Positions 1-12,498 of a stretch of 32,853 nucleotides of DNA are shown piece after piece. This DNA is from Chalara sp. BL73 (taxonomy: Eukaryota; Ascomycota; Leotiomycetes; Helotiales). Under the pieces are notes generated by a model. That model did not search any database, had not been told where the DNA came from, and saw only the letters and a program-made list of their open reading frames with translations. A program made the position numbers and the translations under genes. Each line of letters begins with the position of its first letter. The first letter of the stretch is position 1. Location: contig CAKJVC010000177.1 in assembly GCA_918026815.1 (NCBI GenBank), positions 1 to 32,853 on the forward strand. The letters are read 5' to 3'.

Positions 1-2256
1 TGTAATTAATATTTGTAGTTATAAACGCTTTAGCTGTAACGAACAAAAAAAAATCGGCAATACGGCTCGGTAGTTTTTTTTGTTGTAAACAGTAAAAAGC
101 TATATTGTAAATAAAGCTAAAATCGATTTAACAAAACCGTAAACTAATTTGTAAAGTTACAAACGTTTTCCGAGTATAAAAAACTAAGTTTCGAGCGTTA
201 AACACTTATAACTAATCTGGATTTTATATAGTAATTTTACTGTTTTAAAAGCTAGTAAATACAGCTCGTAGTTTTAAAGTTAACACGTTTAAAAACAGTG
301 TATTAAACATTTAAAACAACTTACAAAAATAGCTAAAATTACGAAATTGCTATTCGGCGCAATACTAATAGTTTGTAATGCTAAAATAAAACTGTAATAT
401 ATACGTATAAAAGCGTTTAACTGTAGTTTCAAGTAAACAACAACAATATAAAAATTATTTTAAACGTTTTTTAAGTTAACGTATACTAAACGCAGTTATT
501 TCTAGTAGTATAAATCGAAAATTTAAGTATATAACAATGCAAATTATACTACTGTATATTTGCACAGCTGAATATTATAAATACGAATAACATTTCGCCC
601 GAAAAAAACAAGCGTAAGCTTGTAAACTATTAAAATAATTTTGCTAAAAAACTGTGTATTAACTAACGAAATACTAATACGTACTATATAAACAACTAAC
701 GTGTTATTAGTTTATAAAACTTTAGCTAACTTTTACAGTTAAAACTTTTAAACGTCGATTTTTTAAAAACGTAAAACTGAGTTTAAGCATTAATTTGGCA
801 GCGTATAATAAAATTGAAAATAAAAAGCGCTATTGTAAATAACAGCTGAACTGCTTATCGTAAAAGCATATTAAATAACAAGCGTATTTTTTCAAACTAA
901 CTTTTTATAGTCGAAAAAATTAAAATTAGTTTAATTTGTAAAATACAACATTAAAAAACTATACTTAAAATACGCATTTTTCGGCTGTTTTGTTAATTAG
1001 CGTTATTTTAACAAAAAAGCAAAAATTCGTAAATTGCTTTTTGCAAATTCGTATAAAATTTGTTTCGCAATTGTTTCGGTAGTTTTAAAATTAAAAACTA
1101 TTAAAACTGCAAATAACGGAAAAAAGCGTTATTGTTTATATTAGCATTTCGTTTTTCGAGTCGTTAAAACTAAAAAGTTATTTACGACTTATAACGTAAA
1201 AAATATTACTGTTGTTAAGTAAAGCGTTTAGCCGTGCCGAAAAAATAACGATATGCCGATAGTCGAAATTACAATACTTTAAATATCGAAACTAAACTAA
1301 AACGTTGCTTTTACAAACACGAAAATCGAAGCGAAATTAATGTTAATATTTAAAAGAATTCGTATTTAGCCGTAAAAACAATATTAAGCTTTGTAAATAA
1401 ATTAAAAAAATGTTAACAGTTTTAACTATGTTTTGTATAAAGTTTACGCAGTAGTCGAAATAGTAATATTAATAGTTACGATATCGAAATACTATTATTT
1501 AAACGTATAACCGGATAATAATAATTTTTTAAGTTAAATAAATTAAAACAAGTATTTTAGTACTTTTTCGAGTTTATTTCGTTGTTTACAAATAACAAAT
1601 ATAGCGTATTTGTTTTTGTTGTGCAAAATACATTTGCAGCAAATTTCACTTTGCAGCTTTATTGCAAACTACTTTTTTTGCAACGAAAACAATACTTTAT
1701 TTGTATATTCGCTATAGTACTGTTGAACTTTTGTATTATTTGCTATTTGTGTATAAGCAAAAATTTAAAATTCGAGAATAAATAGTTTAAAAAGAAAAAA
1801 AGAAAAAAAAAAAAAAGTATGTTTACCGGCTTTAACGGCTTTTGTAAGCGCTGTTTTTTAAAAGAATTAGTATTTGTAGTTTGTAAAGCTTTTTTCGACT
1901 TAGCTTTATTCCGATATTTATAGCACGAAGCAAACTTTTTATATTTTTTTAAGCTTTGTCTGTAATACTATTCTGTAAAAATCGACTAATAGCTATTGAT
2001 TCCAGCAAGTATTGCAATATAAAAAGTTTATTAAAACGATTAAACTGTAAATCTTTTATAAAGCTGTACAATACATGTTGTATAAAAACTAAAGCGTAGT
2101 TCGATTTCGATGTTTTGTTACTAGCTTTAACAACGCTAAAACGCTAATTACGTGCTGTACAGTTATAGAATCTACGGCTTTAGAATCGATTGAATTGAAA
2201 ACAGAAAACCTTGTATTAAAGCTGTAAAAGCTGTAAAATCAAATTATAAAATCAAA
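1..2256. other. Unidentified AT-rich, mutation-saturated DNA
   Basis: This stretch is very AT-rich and dense in TAA/TAG in all frames, with CC/GG scarce but GCT, AGC and TCG common, the same texture as the RIP-decayed elements further right. I translated parts on both strands and found no domain I could name. The only ORF of any length, 1582-1785, is low-complexity hydrophobic residues expected from AT-rich DNA and is not called as a gene. It is probably decayed transposon sequence, but the family cannot be read. Confidence 0.5.
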
Positions 2257-2356
2257 TTTTACTATATAAAAAGGCGGTGCCCCTTTAATTCCCCTTTCAC
2301 ATGAATTTTTACTATATAGAAAAGCGATGCCCCCTCAACCTCCCTTCACGTGCCAT
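2257..2356. repeat. 50-bp tandem duplication, two diverged copies
   Basis: Copy 1 (2257-2306) and copy 2 (2307-2356) both start TTTTACTATATA and continue through a GC-rich GCGATGCCCC-like and CCCTTTCAC-like core. They differ by scattered substitutions. No function can be assigned. Confidence 0.7.
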
Positions 2357-2437
2357 TTCACGTGACAGAACTTTCTCTCAGCCAATCATTTTGCCAAGAA
2401 CGCTCAGGCTTTTTTGAACCGTAAGTAGAGAAAAGCA
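2257..2437. other. GC-richer unmutated island at the edge of the outer gypsy remnant
   Basis: About 180 bp with intact CC, GG and CACGTG motifs lies between two mutation-saturated stretches. It ends where similarity to the gypsy A leader begins (about 2438). By analogy with the other elements here, whose outer ends escaped mutation, it may be the outer part of the outer gypsy LTR. However, it does not resemble the gypsy A LTR, so this is inference only. Confidence 0.35.
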
Positions 2438-2529
2438 AGCTTTTCAATAAACTTTCCGAAAACAAAGTTTAATAATATATATATTTTTGGTATTAAATTA
2501 AAACTGTAAAAACTATTTTACAACGCTAC
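2438..2529. mobile_element. Left remnant of outer gypsy element (leader region)
   Basis: This aligns with positions about 17830-17905, the stretch just inside the 5' LTR of gypsy element A. The match runs through the shared end ATTTTACAACGCTAC, where gypsy B inserted. The other half of the remnant resumes at 26064 and continues the same alignment, so the two halves were once contiguous. It is mutated and non-coding. Confidence 0.75.
2525..2529. repeat. Target-site duplication of gypsy B, left copy (GCTAC)
   Basis: GCTAC directly precedes the LTR start TGTGAC. The identical pentamer at 26064-26068 directly follows the other LTR end. Five bases is the usual duplication length for gypsy integrases. 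Confidence 0.85.
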
Positions 2530-2787
2530 TGTGACAGGCTGATAGTAACCTATTCAATTGATTATCACTGCTATATTACAAAAAGAATTAACATAAGGAG
2601 AGAAAAAGAGAATCCAGGAGATTACGGGTTTTATAACCAAGCCTGTAACGAGTTCGCTAGTACGTAACGGATCGATAGCTTTACGAAAAGTTTACAGTAG
2701 CTACGCGCTATTACGTAGTTGCAATAAAAGCTAGCTCGTGCCGCAAGTACGTGCAGCCGAGTTATTTTACGGGTTCAACTTGTTATT
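2530..2787 (-). repeat. LTR of gypsy B (3' LTR in element orientation)
   Basis: It aligns end to end with 25808-26063. The outer roughly 100 bp keep GC-rich sequence (TGTGACAGGCTGATAG), while the inner half is heavily mutated. A run of T just inside it (2788 onward) reads as a poly-A purine tract on the minus strand, which fits a polypurine tract. The exact inner boundary is blurred by mutation. Confidence 0.85.
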
Positions 2788-2799
2788 TTTTTTTTTTAC

Positions 2800-5700
2800 A
2801 AATCGATATGTTTTCGTAGCGTTCCGTAACTAGCTTTTTAGCTTGTAAGCTTTTTGTAGTTTGTTTTTCGTTTTTTTTAGTTTTAAACTTTTTTAAAACT
2901 GTTGTTTTTTTTAAAGCGCTGGCTAGTTTTTATGTCGGTTTAATATAGTTTACTTATTTAACTAAATACTTTTTTAACTTTTTACGACTTTTTTTTTTTT
3001 TTAGCAAGTTTGTAAAAAAAATTATTTTGTATTTATTTTTTTAGCTATTATTTGCAGTAAAAGCTGCTAGTTTTTTACAATTTAAAAAAAAAGCAAATTT
3101 GTAAACGTTAAACTTAAAAGTTTCGCGTAAAAAATGTTTTTAATTTTTAGTAGCGTATTAAGCCGATAGTTATAAAAGCTTATTACTTCGATAATTTAAA
3201 ATTTAGTATAACAAGCATTCAGTTTTTTAAATAGCTTGTTTATAGTTATATTTTTAAGTTTAGCTAAACGTAATTATTTATTCGATATCAGAAATTTTGT
3301 TGTCGATAACAGTTCGTTGTTTTTTTGCTGTTTTTAAGTATTAGCTATCGCTGTTTATACTTATTTTATAGCTTTTAAAATTTTACGAACGATTTTTTTA
3401 ATTTTTTTGCTAAACTTTTTTCGCTTTTCGCTTGTAACGGCTTTGTAACTTTTAAAGTATTTATATTGTAGTTATAAAAAATATAAAAAACTTATTTTTA
3501 TAAACATTGAATTTTTGCTGTTTAGCGCTAGTTCCGCAATAAGCAGTAATTTTGTTTAGTTGTTTTATAAATAGTTTACAAAAACTCGCAAAAACGTTTT
3601 TATAACTTAGTTTTTGTTTTTTATAGTTTTACTCTTTTTTAAGTAGTATATGATAAACAGATGCTTGTCGATTTGTAACAGTTTGTAAACGCGCGTTTAT
3701 AAAACTTTTACAAACTGCGTTTTTCGATTCGAAACTATAGTTAAAAGCAAGTTGTAGTTTTTGTAAAAAATCCGTAAAAAAGTTTTTGCTAAGCTTTTTA
3801 TTTTTATAAAATTTACAGTTTCAAAAATAGCTTCTTTTTTTAGTCGGTTAGTAATTACTAAAATATTTTTACAGTTTATACTTTTAAAAAACTAAATAAC
3901 GAAATCTATAAAAATTTTACGCTATTGTTGTTTCGGAATAAGCAAAAGCTTTAAAAATTTTTGTTTACAGTTTTTTTAAGTTTTGTTTATTTTACAAAAA
4001 TCGCAATTACAAACGAATTTCTGTATATACTTCGATATTTTTAGCTAAAAAAATTGTTTAATTATTAATGTTATAGTACTATTTTTTTTTAAATAGCTGT
4101 ATAGTATAAAGTCGTAAGTTAGCTGTATTAATTAAATTTGTAGTTTTTTTTTATTAAAAACTTAATAACAGTTTTAAAATAGTAAAACTTTTAAAAAAAA
4201 TTTCGAGCATTTTGTAAAAAAAACTTTAATTTTAAAAACTGCAAACAGTTTACAAACTTGCTTTTATACCGCTTTTAGCACTTAAATATATTGTAAATTT
4301 GTAAATACTGCTGCTTTTTATAATTTTCGTAAATTGCTAAATAGTTTTTGTAACAAGTTCGTTTATTGTTTTGCGACATTGCTTTTTTTATTAAGTTTTG
4401 TTATTGCTAGTTTTACGAATATTTTGCTGACTTTTTTTTTTTGCATTACTAATAGTTTTAATAACTGTACTATTCGATAGCGTAGTTTATTGTTTGTAGT
4501 ATCGACCGGCAAATTTTGCTTTCGGCGAAATAAAGCGTTTGTATGTTTATTGTTTTTTTTTTGTTAGTAAACAATTACAAAATTGTAACGCGAAAAAACT
4601 AATAACTAGCGCATTTGTTGTTTCGTTAGTTTACAGACTGTTATAAAGTATTTTAAGTTTTTGTAATTTGTACAAATTTAAAAACGTTTTATACTTTGTA
4701 ACTAAAAGTTTTATTTTTAAAAGCAATTAATAATTGCTAGCATTTTTTTATTGTAAATCTCGTAATTGTATTTAGCAAAAAAAAGCTTTTTAAAAAAGTA
4801 AGCGTAAAGTTGTAACAAGCTTTTTTCGTCGACTTAAAACAAAGTTTTTTTAGTGCTTTATATTAACGCATTTGTTTTTATAATCGTTTTTTTTTATAGT
4901 CGAACTAAGTTAAAACAAAAATAAAAACAAACAACTTTTTTAGTTTTTTGAAAACAATGTTTGCTATACTGTTTTATTAAAAAACTGTATTTTGTTTCGT
5001 AAAAACCGTTAACAAAACCGTAATTTAAAAAAACTTTTTAATAAAACACTTATAAAAGTCCGCAAACCTGAAAAAGCTTTTTACGGCTTTTACAGACTTA
5101 AACGCTTTTTATTTAATAATAGCTTTTACTTTTTTAAAGTTAATTTGTAATTTTACTTTTGTTTTAATAATAAATTTTAAATATTTCGTTAACTGTATTT
5201 CGAATTTACATTTATTAATATTTAGTTAAAAGTTTGTTTTTTAAAGCTTTTACAGTACTTTACAGATTTTTTAGCAGTAGTTTTTAATATTTTTTAACGT
5301 GTAAATAAATATATTGTTAATATACGCTAAACAAAACTCGTTTAAATACTTTTGCAACGTTTAGTTAATGTATTTTTAAAACGTATTCGAAGCGTTTGCT
5401 AAACCGAAAAGCATTACTATTTATTTATACAACTTGTAACGCGTTTGAAAAGCAGTTTTTTATTTGTTTTTTTTAGCGATTCTAATTTTGTAAAACGCAG
5501 TTTTTACGTTTAGTTTAATAAACTAACGAATTTAAAATAAATTTTACAATGTTTTATAAATTAACAAAAAAAAATAACAGTTTTTACAAGTAATTTTGTT
5601 TAAGTTTCGGTAATCGATATAAAACTATAATTTATTTTTAAGCTTTTTAACGAATAAAACAAAAGCCGCTGCAAAAAAATTGTTTACTTAAAAAATTTTT

Positions 5701-6570
5701 TTATTAAAAAGCTTTGTAAAAGTTTTTCGAAAAACTAGTAACTTTTTTTTTAATATACTATATAAAAAACTTTAAAAAAAGTTTTAAAACTGGCTGTTTA
5801 CTTTTTTTAAATCGATATTATAATCGATTTTTTTTTTTCGGAACAGAAGTAATTTTTTAGCTTTTTTCGAGTCGAACAAAAAAGTAAACTGCGTGTACTA
5901 AATTAAAAGCTTTTTTTTTAAATCTGTCGAGCGTTGTTTTACTAAAACTTTTTTAATATTTTTTAAACTAACTGCAAATATATACAATTTAAACTGTCAG
6001 CAAGCTTTTTTAGCTAAAACGTAAAAAATTACAGCAAATACTTTTGCGCACCGAGCTTTCGAGTATACTACAATAGTTTTTTTACAGATTGTTACATTTG
6101 TAAAATTTATTTGTAATAATTTTTGTTTTATATTTTACCGGGCATTTTGTTTTTTAAACTATAACAATTTAAAAATTATATTGTAGCTTAAAAACTTAAA
6201 CACTATATACAAATAAGCTTTATTTTCTGTATAGCTATTTATATTTATTTTTATAACGGCTATTTTTATAATAGTTTCGTTGCTAAAACTGTCGAAGTTT
6301 TTTAAAAAGCGAAAAAAAATATTAATACGCAACAAGTTGTATTTATAAACAAACCGTAAATCGATTATTTTGTATAAAAAACATTTAGTATTTATTAAAA
6401 TATCGGCAAACGATTTTTAATTAATAAATATAAATACAACAAAAAGTAAACTATTTATAAAAAAAATTTTAAATTTAAAATTTTTTTTTACAACTTTTTT
6501 AAGCTTTTAACAGCGACTTGTGTTAAAAGCTACTTTTTTTTCGAGTTACTTTTTTCGCTATTACTGTTTG
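2800..6570 (-). pseudogene. Gypsy B pol polyprotein, RIP-destroyed
   Basis: Read on the minus strand this is a gypsy pol with many in-frame stops. An RT start is visible near 5610-5640 (a DYR-x-LN motif). The MxFGLANA block near 5380-5400 is followed at 5313-5324 by YINN, where the family has the catalytic YxDD; both aspartates are changed to asparagine. A CX2C finger (CDFC) at 3994-4005 marks the integrase zinc-binding region. It is followed by an FIDFV-type first catalytic aspartate near 3900 and a VSNRKTQFV block near 3715, the mutated form of the SDRGxQF motif. The protease should lie close to 6570 but I could not pin it. No protein can be made. Confidence 0.8.
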
Positions 6571-6575
6571 TAACG
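6571..6575. repeat. Target-site duplication of the copia element, left copy (TAACG)
   Basis: TAACG precedes the copia LTR start TGTCACAG. The same pentamer follows the other LTR at 17489-17493. Confidence 0.85.
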
Positions 6576-6781
6576 TGTCACAGAACCGATCCATGTTGAG
6601 GGTCATTGGGTGGATACGCGAGCATGCCAAGAGTGGATAAGGAGTTGATATTTAAAAGAACAGCTCAAGCTTAGATTACTTGTTTTTTAAGCGTGTATAT
6701 ATACAATGATATCACTTCGCTATTTAAGACTGTTAACAATTAATTAGCTGTTCGCTACATTACTAAGTACTTTTCGTGATA
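6576..6781 (+). repeat. Copia 5' LTR
   Basis: 206 bp, the same length as the 3' LTR at 17283-17488. The first roughly 90 bp (outer side) are unmutated while the inner part carries C-to-T/G-to-A changes, the mirror image of the 3' LTR. Immediately inside it, 6782-6796 (GTTATAAGCCCGGTT) is the expected primer-binding position, but I could not match it to a tRNA. Confidence 0.9.
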
Positions 6782-8373
6782 GTTATAAGCCCGGTTTTGC
6801 AATTAGAACACTTTTACTGCGCACATCGAAAGCTTTTAAAAGCAAAACAGCTAATTTCTTAATTACTTTTTTTTTACAGAAAATACTAAACACTAACAAC
6901 GAACGCCGCAACTATACGATAGCAAGCTCGCAAAAGTTTTTTAATGTGCTAATAAAGAATAAGCATAATTAGCTCAAGTAGTTTATGTTATTAGCATATA
7001 AAGCACGTTACTAAAGCGCGTAAAAGCTGGTCGATTTAAACGTTTCTGACAACTAATTTAACTTAGCGGTATTACTACCAGAGCTAAAGTCGCTAAATAA
7101 GCTAGTCGATGCGGAAAATCAAATTCGTAATAAAAAATACAATATTAAGCTTACCGCATATTTAGCGCTGATAGCTGATCAGAACAATACACTTCGAGCA
7201 AAAGCAACTTTTTTAATATTAACTGTTTTTTTTAGAAATACTTTCGCTTCGACAACCGATAAAAAAAAGCTCGTTTTTGTTAAACTACAGTATTTATTTA
7301 TAGTTACAACTAGCGATGTGTAAGCGAGCTGGTTAATGTACAACAAAAATTACACAATAAAAATATTAAAGTAGTCAAAGCAGTTTAAAAAATACTAACA
7401 AGTGTTAAGCTAAATTACAAAAACAGTAAAGCTTTTAAAGCTAGAAAACGCAAAGCTACAGCTAGCAATTAATAAAACTATTAGTATACAAGTACTCGTG
7501 CAACAACTGAAAAAAAAGTTTGCTTTAACTGATTTTAGTACAATTAACATAGTCTGTGCAAAGTACCGACAAGTTTTTAGCTAAACAGCAAAAAAAAGCA
7601 TTAATAAAAAACAGTAGCTAAATAATTAAAACGAAGCATACAAACAAGCGAAACTCTACAATTTAACAGAAATGCAAAGTAATTTAGTTACGCAAGATTT
7701 CTTAATAGCTATTCGCACAAAACTGAGTTTTGTTTAAGCAAAAAAAAAACTGCAAAACTTAATAGTGTAATTGGAAATCGGTAAAAAAACAAAAATAATT
7801 AAACAGCTAGCAGCTAGTTTTGCGAAGCTGATTTATACGGACAACACGAATTTTAGACTAAAAAGTCAAAAGCTCGGTTTATTTACTACATTAAAAAAAA
7901 AAGCTAACAACTTTAATTTTACAAGCTTAAATTCTTAGAACTTATTTAAACTTTTAACTAACTGCTTGTTTAACAATAAAAAAAAGTGTTTGTGCTATAC
8001 CGAAAAAGTTAATTTAAAGCACACGTAAAAATTAAAAAAATGCAAAAAGCTACAGTTTGCGACTACCGGCAAGTCCGACAAGCCGCTTTTAAAGCCGATA
8101 AAAAAAAAAGCTAAAAAACAAATACAAAAACGACTAAACTCGGCTAATTAAACGAAACTAAAAGCAGTTTTTAAAAAAAATAAATAGTTTAAACAATTTT
8201 TAAACAAAAAAACAACTTTTTTTATTTTATTTAACAGTGCTATAATCGACTCAAAGCTAGTAAAAAGCATGTTAGCCGAAGTGTTAGTTAAAATGTACGC
8301 AATATTCAGCTATACTTAACTACACTTTTTATTAAGCAGTACGCTGTTCGACAACTGCGAAGCAATTTATTTA
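6782..8373 (+). pseudogene. Copia leader and decayed gag
   Basis: A-rich, stop-ridden sequence between the 5' LTR and the protease, the expected gag position. A cysteine-containing stretch near 7985-8030 (translated core CLCYTEK or VFVLYRKS depending on frame) may be the remnant of the gag zinc knuckle, but the frame is not certain. No start codon or continuous frame can be defended. Confidence 0.5.
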
Positions 8374-11300
8374 GTGAACAATATGTTATTGCTCGATTCA
8401 GAATTATTTGTAAAAGCTAATTACAACGAGTGCGTAAAATCCGAAATAACAAACTTTTTTATATTCGAAAAAAAAACTCGCACTTTTTTTAAAGCACTTA
8501 ACGGCCTAAAAAAACTACGTACAGTTAAACTTAAACTGACAAAAGTAGTATTAGTTAAAAGATTTTATGTAAATATAATTTTAAAAGCTCGAATACTCGC
8601 TATTAGATTGTGGTTTTATAGATTAAAATGTTCGCTAAAATACGGAACGAGTAAAAAAAGCGTTGTAGTAAAGCAGCTGAAGCGTAAAAAAAATTTAGTT
8701 TTTTTTAAATACAAGCAATTGTTTTTTTATTTACTCGCTTTTAAAAAAACTTTTGCTGTACTAGTGCTATACGTAATAATGTATTTAACTTTAAATCGCT
8801 AAATCAACAAAGCATACCGCTTTTTTAAAAACTATTTGAAACTTAAATCAGATTTAGCGAATATATAATACAAAAAAGCAAGCTATTTAAGCAAAAAAGC
8901 GCTTGAAACACTAGTACACGCAGCAAAAAATGTGAAAATTACAGAAATAATTCGTATTAAGTATAAAGCATGTACTTAAGTATATACAAAACAAGTAATT
9001 TTTAAAAAAACACTTAATAAAACATTACTTCGACCGTTTTACAGAATAACGTAAAACTTGTTTGAATTTTTTAATTATTTAGTATATAACGGAGCGAAGT
9101 ATTTGCTAGTAATTAAAAACGAATACAGCAAAAAGCTTTTCGGCTTTTTGCTAACGTTAAAAAAAAGAATTAAAGTAATACAAGCAGTTTGTAGCTTTAA
9201 CAAATAAGTAAAACGTTAATACAATTTATTTATTTGCAAAATTAAGTACAATAATAATCGATTAGTTATTTCGGTAAACGAAACGTTAAAATATAAACAG
9301 TAAGCAAAACAAAAAAGAATTTAGTTAAAACTTTTACTGTTATATATATACGAGCTAACAAAAAGTATAAAACAAGCAAGTTAAAAAGCAATAACTCGTT
9401 CGATAAAAATGCGCATAAATATAAATTTACTTAAAAGTTTGTAGCCGGAATTAGCGATAGCTGAAATACACTTGTTTAATATAAATTTATTTGCCGCAAA
9501 AAATATGCGTTTTTCGAACGAAATATTTAATGCGTAGTTTAAAAACTATTTTAAATAGTACAATTCGCAGCTTGTAAACAAAATTATAAATAACTTTCGC
9601 TTTGATTAAAACGAGATTTACATGTACGAAGCTCGCGCGTATTTTTTGGAAAAAAATAAAAAAGCTTTAAAAAAACGAAAAGCTTATAAAGTCGACTTTA
9701 AAGCATACGTAAAATACTTAGTAAAATATGTAATTTTTAACATTTACAGAATTTAAATATTACAACTCGTACGAGTTATTACTACAAAGAACGTTAAATT
9801 CGACGAAAACTAGTTTTACTTACTAAAAATCGAACAGCTGAAAAGCTAACTAGCTTCGATCGTTCGACAAATAATGAAAATAATAAAAAAACAAAACATT
9901 TAAAACGTTAAATTAATAATCGAAAACTTAAGCGTACTTAGTAAAAATTCTAGCGAACAAGTAACAAAGCTAGAATTTTTACAAAAAGTAAAAAACACTA
10001 TTTCCGAGTCGAGTAGCTAAAACTCGGAAATAAAACAAAACTAAATTTTAAAAAAAAAACGAACTTTTACAATAAATAAGCCGTTTTCTAGACTTTTAAC
10101 ATTCGATTTAATTTCGAGACTTAAAAATACACTAAGTCAAAGTTCAAAAAAAAAAACTGTTTATAAAAAAGCAAACAGTATAATATCCGACTTAATTTCA
10201 AAACTTAAAAGCATACTAAGTTAAAGTTTAAAAAAAAGCGCTGCTCGAAAAAAGCTTGACAGTTCGTTATAACTGTTAATAACTACAGAAAACGCGCTAA
10301 ATGTCAGAAATTCTGAAGCGAATTAAAGTATTTTAAAAAAAAAGAATTTAAAATTTACAAAAAAAATTCGGCACTTTCTGCAAGTAATTATTAAAAATAA
10401 CTTTTATTTATAAGCAACTTACTGTTTAGCAGAAACTTCTGCTAACTTAGCTGCAAGCTTTAATGCTTCGAACGTATTACAAGATTTATTACAGTCAGAA
10501 AAAAAAAATCCGAGCTTACGCCGAAGTAAAAAAATTCGCAATCAAGTTTTAAACAAAACGCAAAACTTAGAAAGTAGCTAAATATTCGTAATACTAGCAC
10601 TTAAGTACAATACAACGCTCGATTATACTTAACAATAAAACTTATACTATTGTTTAGTACTAGAAAAAAGCGAAACGGTAACTGTGCATTTAGTATTTTA
10701 CACTGTTACAATAAAGCAAATAACGCTACTGTTAAAAAGTAAAAGCTTTAACAAAAACTTTTATTTAACAAATTTGCTACTACTTTCGAAGTATTAAAAA
10801 AAACTTCGCAGCTATTTATTTAAAGCTCGATTCGAAGCAAATATACGCGCAGAGCTAGCGAATTTAAAAAGCTGTAAATGCTAAAAAGTTATACTAATAA
10901 AAAAAGCACAGTATACACTGTTATTGTTAAAATAAGTGTTTATATACAAAACAAATACAGTTTCGGTTTTTACTTGTTGTAAATCGCGAATTGTAGTGCA
11001 AATTTTTTTTTAAGAATTTAAATCGATTACTTTAACTTACGCAGCAACGTTAGCTTTTCGCTCGTTCAGAATAGCTATAGCTATAGCAGCGAACTTTAAT
11101 TTTAAAATTAAGCAGTTCGATATAATTAACGTATTTATTAATGCAAAACGAAACAAAAACGGGACACAAGTTGCTTGCTAGCTTTTAAATAAATTCCGAA
11201 TACTAAAAATATGCGTAAAACTAAATCGTGCGTTATACGGTTTTAAAGACTTTTCGGCATTATAGTTTAAAAAGTTTACAACTATTTTAAAGAAATTGAA

Positions 11301-12187
11301 GCTTGTAACAAGCAAAAAAAAGCCGTGTTTTTACATAAACGAAAAGCGAATAATATTTTTCGTGTTTTTTGTAAACGATTTTTTAGTAATATACTACAAG
11401 TCAAATAAGCTAAAAGCGAACAGAATAACAAGCTTGCTAAAAAAAAAAAACGAGCTAAAAAAAAAAAAAAATGCAGCTTGGTTTTTAAGTATAAAAATTA
11501 TACGATTAAAATTAAAGCAGAAACTTTAGCTATTTTATAACGTATATATTAAAAAGATCGCAACAAAATTCAACAAAATGCCGACAAAATGTTTAAGCAC
11601 TTTTTTGCTATAACAAGTGCTCGTAAAAAACACTAAAACAGCTAATAAACAAAATATAAAAAATATCAAAAAAAAGTAAATAGTGTTTTGTACACAACTA
11701 TTATGCTAAAAGCAAATACTGCTTATACAGCAGTTTAACTTTTTCGGTTTTTGACTAACTTAAACCGGCAGCACATAAATACAGTCGACTAAACGCTTTT
11801 ATATTTTTACAAAACAAAGTTTATAACTGTTATGTATAACTACGATATTCGCTTTAAACAGCTAGTTATTACAACAAATACATTATTTGCAAATAACTTG
11901 TTTACTAGGAAATTTTCTTATAAATACGTTATAAGTTTGTTTAGTAGAATTGTTGCGTAAAAAACAAAAAAACAAAATACAATAACAACTTTTTTTACAA
12001 AAACTAAACTGCTCGCTTTTTAAAACACAACAAAAAAGACTATAGCTTTACAAAAACTTTTTAAAGAAATTCAATTAAAACTCGGTAAACTGTAAAATAT
12101 ATTTTGCGATAATTAACAAACAATAAAGCTAGTAGTAAAAAAAAACGAACGAATTTCTACTAAGCTGCGCTACGTAAATATTTATAA
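8374..12187 (+). pseudogene. Copia pol polyprotein (protease, integrase, RT, start of RNase H), RIP-destroyed
   Basis: An open stretch at 8374-8802 (142 codons) starts with LLLDSE, the mutated LLDSG protease active site, and ends in an LKYG-type block. GAG-pre-integrase follows near 8880-8960 (ALETLVHAAKNVKI). The integrase core lies near 9015-9720 (FEFFNYLVYNGAKYLLVI and on). RT runs about 11030-11530, with an ANFNFKIKQFDIINVF palm block and FVNDFL at 11369-11385 where copia has (Y/F)VDD, so one catalytic Asp is Asn. Another open piece at 11296-11529 is only part of this RT. RNase H starts near 11880 and is cut at 12187 by the MULE. The many TAA/TAG codons mostly replace CAA, CAG or TGG. Once a single pol polyprotein, it is now inactive. 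Confidence 0.85.
12179..12187. repeat. MULE 9-bp target-site duplication, left copy (TATTTATAA)
   Basis: TATTTATAA directly precedes the MULE end CGGCAAATATC and recurs at 14768-14776. Nine bases is characteristic of Mutator-like elements. The duplicated bases belong to the copia RNase H reading frame. Confidence 0.93.
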
Positions 12188-12260
12188 CGGCAAATATCTG
12201 AAATACCATCGAAAAGTCAGTAAATATCTCAAATACCACCACTAAATTTGGAGGCTTTCT
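12188..12260 (+). repeat. MULE left terminal inverted repeat
   Basis: 73 bp starting CGGCAAATATCTGAAATACC. It matches the reverse complement of 14695-14767 with 6 differences by eye. Within it the short unit ATATCT(G/C)AAATACCA occurs twice, so the TIR is internally repetitive and is probably a multi-site transposase target. Confidence 0.92.
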
Positions 12261-12283
12261 GGGCGTACCACCGTTTTGAAACA

Positions 12284-12394
12284 GTGGTACGTCAGATATC
12301 TGCCAACCAAATGATGGTATTTCAGATATTCTAGTAGTTACAGGTAATCTTTCTGAAATACCATCATTTTGTTGGCAGATATCTGACGTACCAC
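12284..12394. repeat. Subterminal 42-bp inverted repeat (hairpin) in the MULE
   Basis: The arm at 12284-12325 (starts GTGGTACGTCAGATATCTGC) is repeated inverted at 12353-12394, with about one mismatch and a 27-bp loop. It lies between the left TIR and the transposase start and shares the GATGGTATTTCAG unit with the TIRs and the right-end repeats. It could be promoter or transposase-binding sequence. Confidence 0.85.
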
Positions 12395-12498
12395 CATTTG
12401 CCGCCAAGAGACTAAAACACATGACCCACAAACCTTAATACTATTGTAACTTGAAATCCTTTTATTCCTTTCAATTGTAATTTTATCGATATCGTATC

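Noticed and set aside
1582..1785. 67-codon ORF
   Set aside because: Low-complexity, AT-driven hydrophobic sequence with no domain and no supporting context.
12129..12431. 100-codon minus-strand ORF over the MULE left end
   Set aside because: It reads through the copia/MULE junction, the TIR and the hairpin; an accidental frame in repeats.
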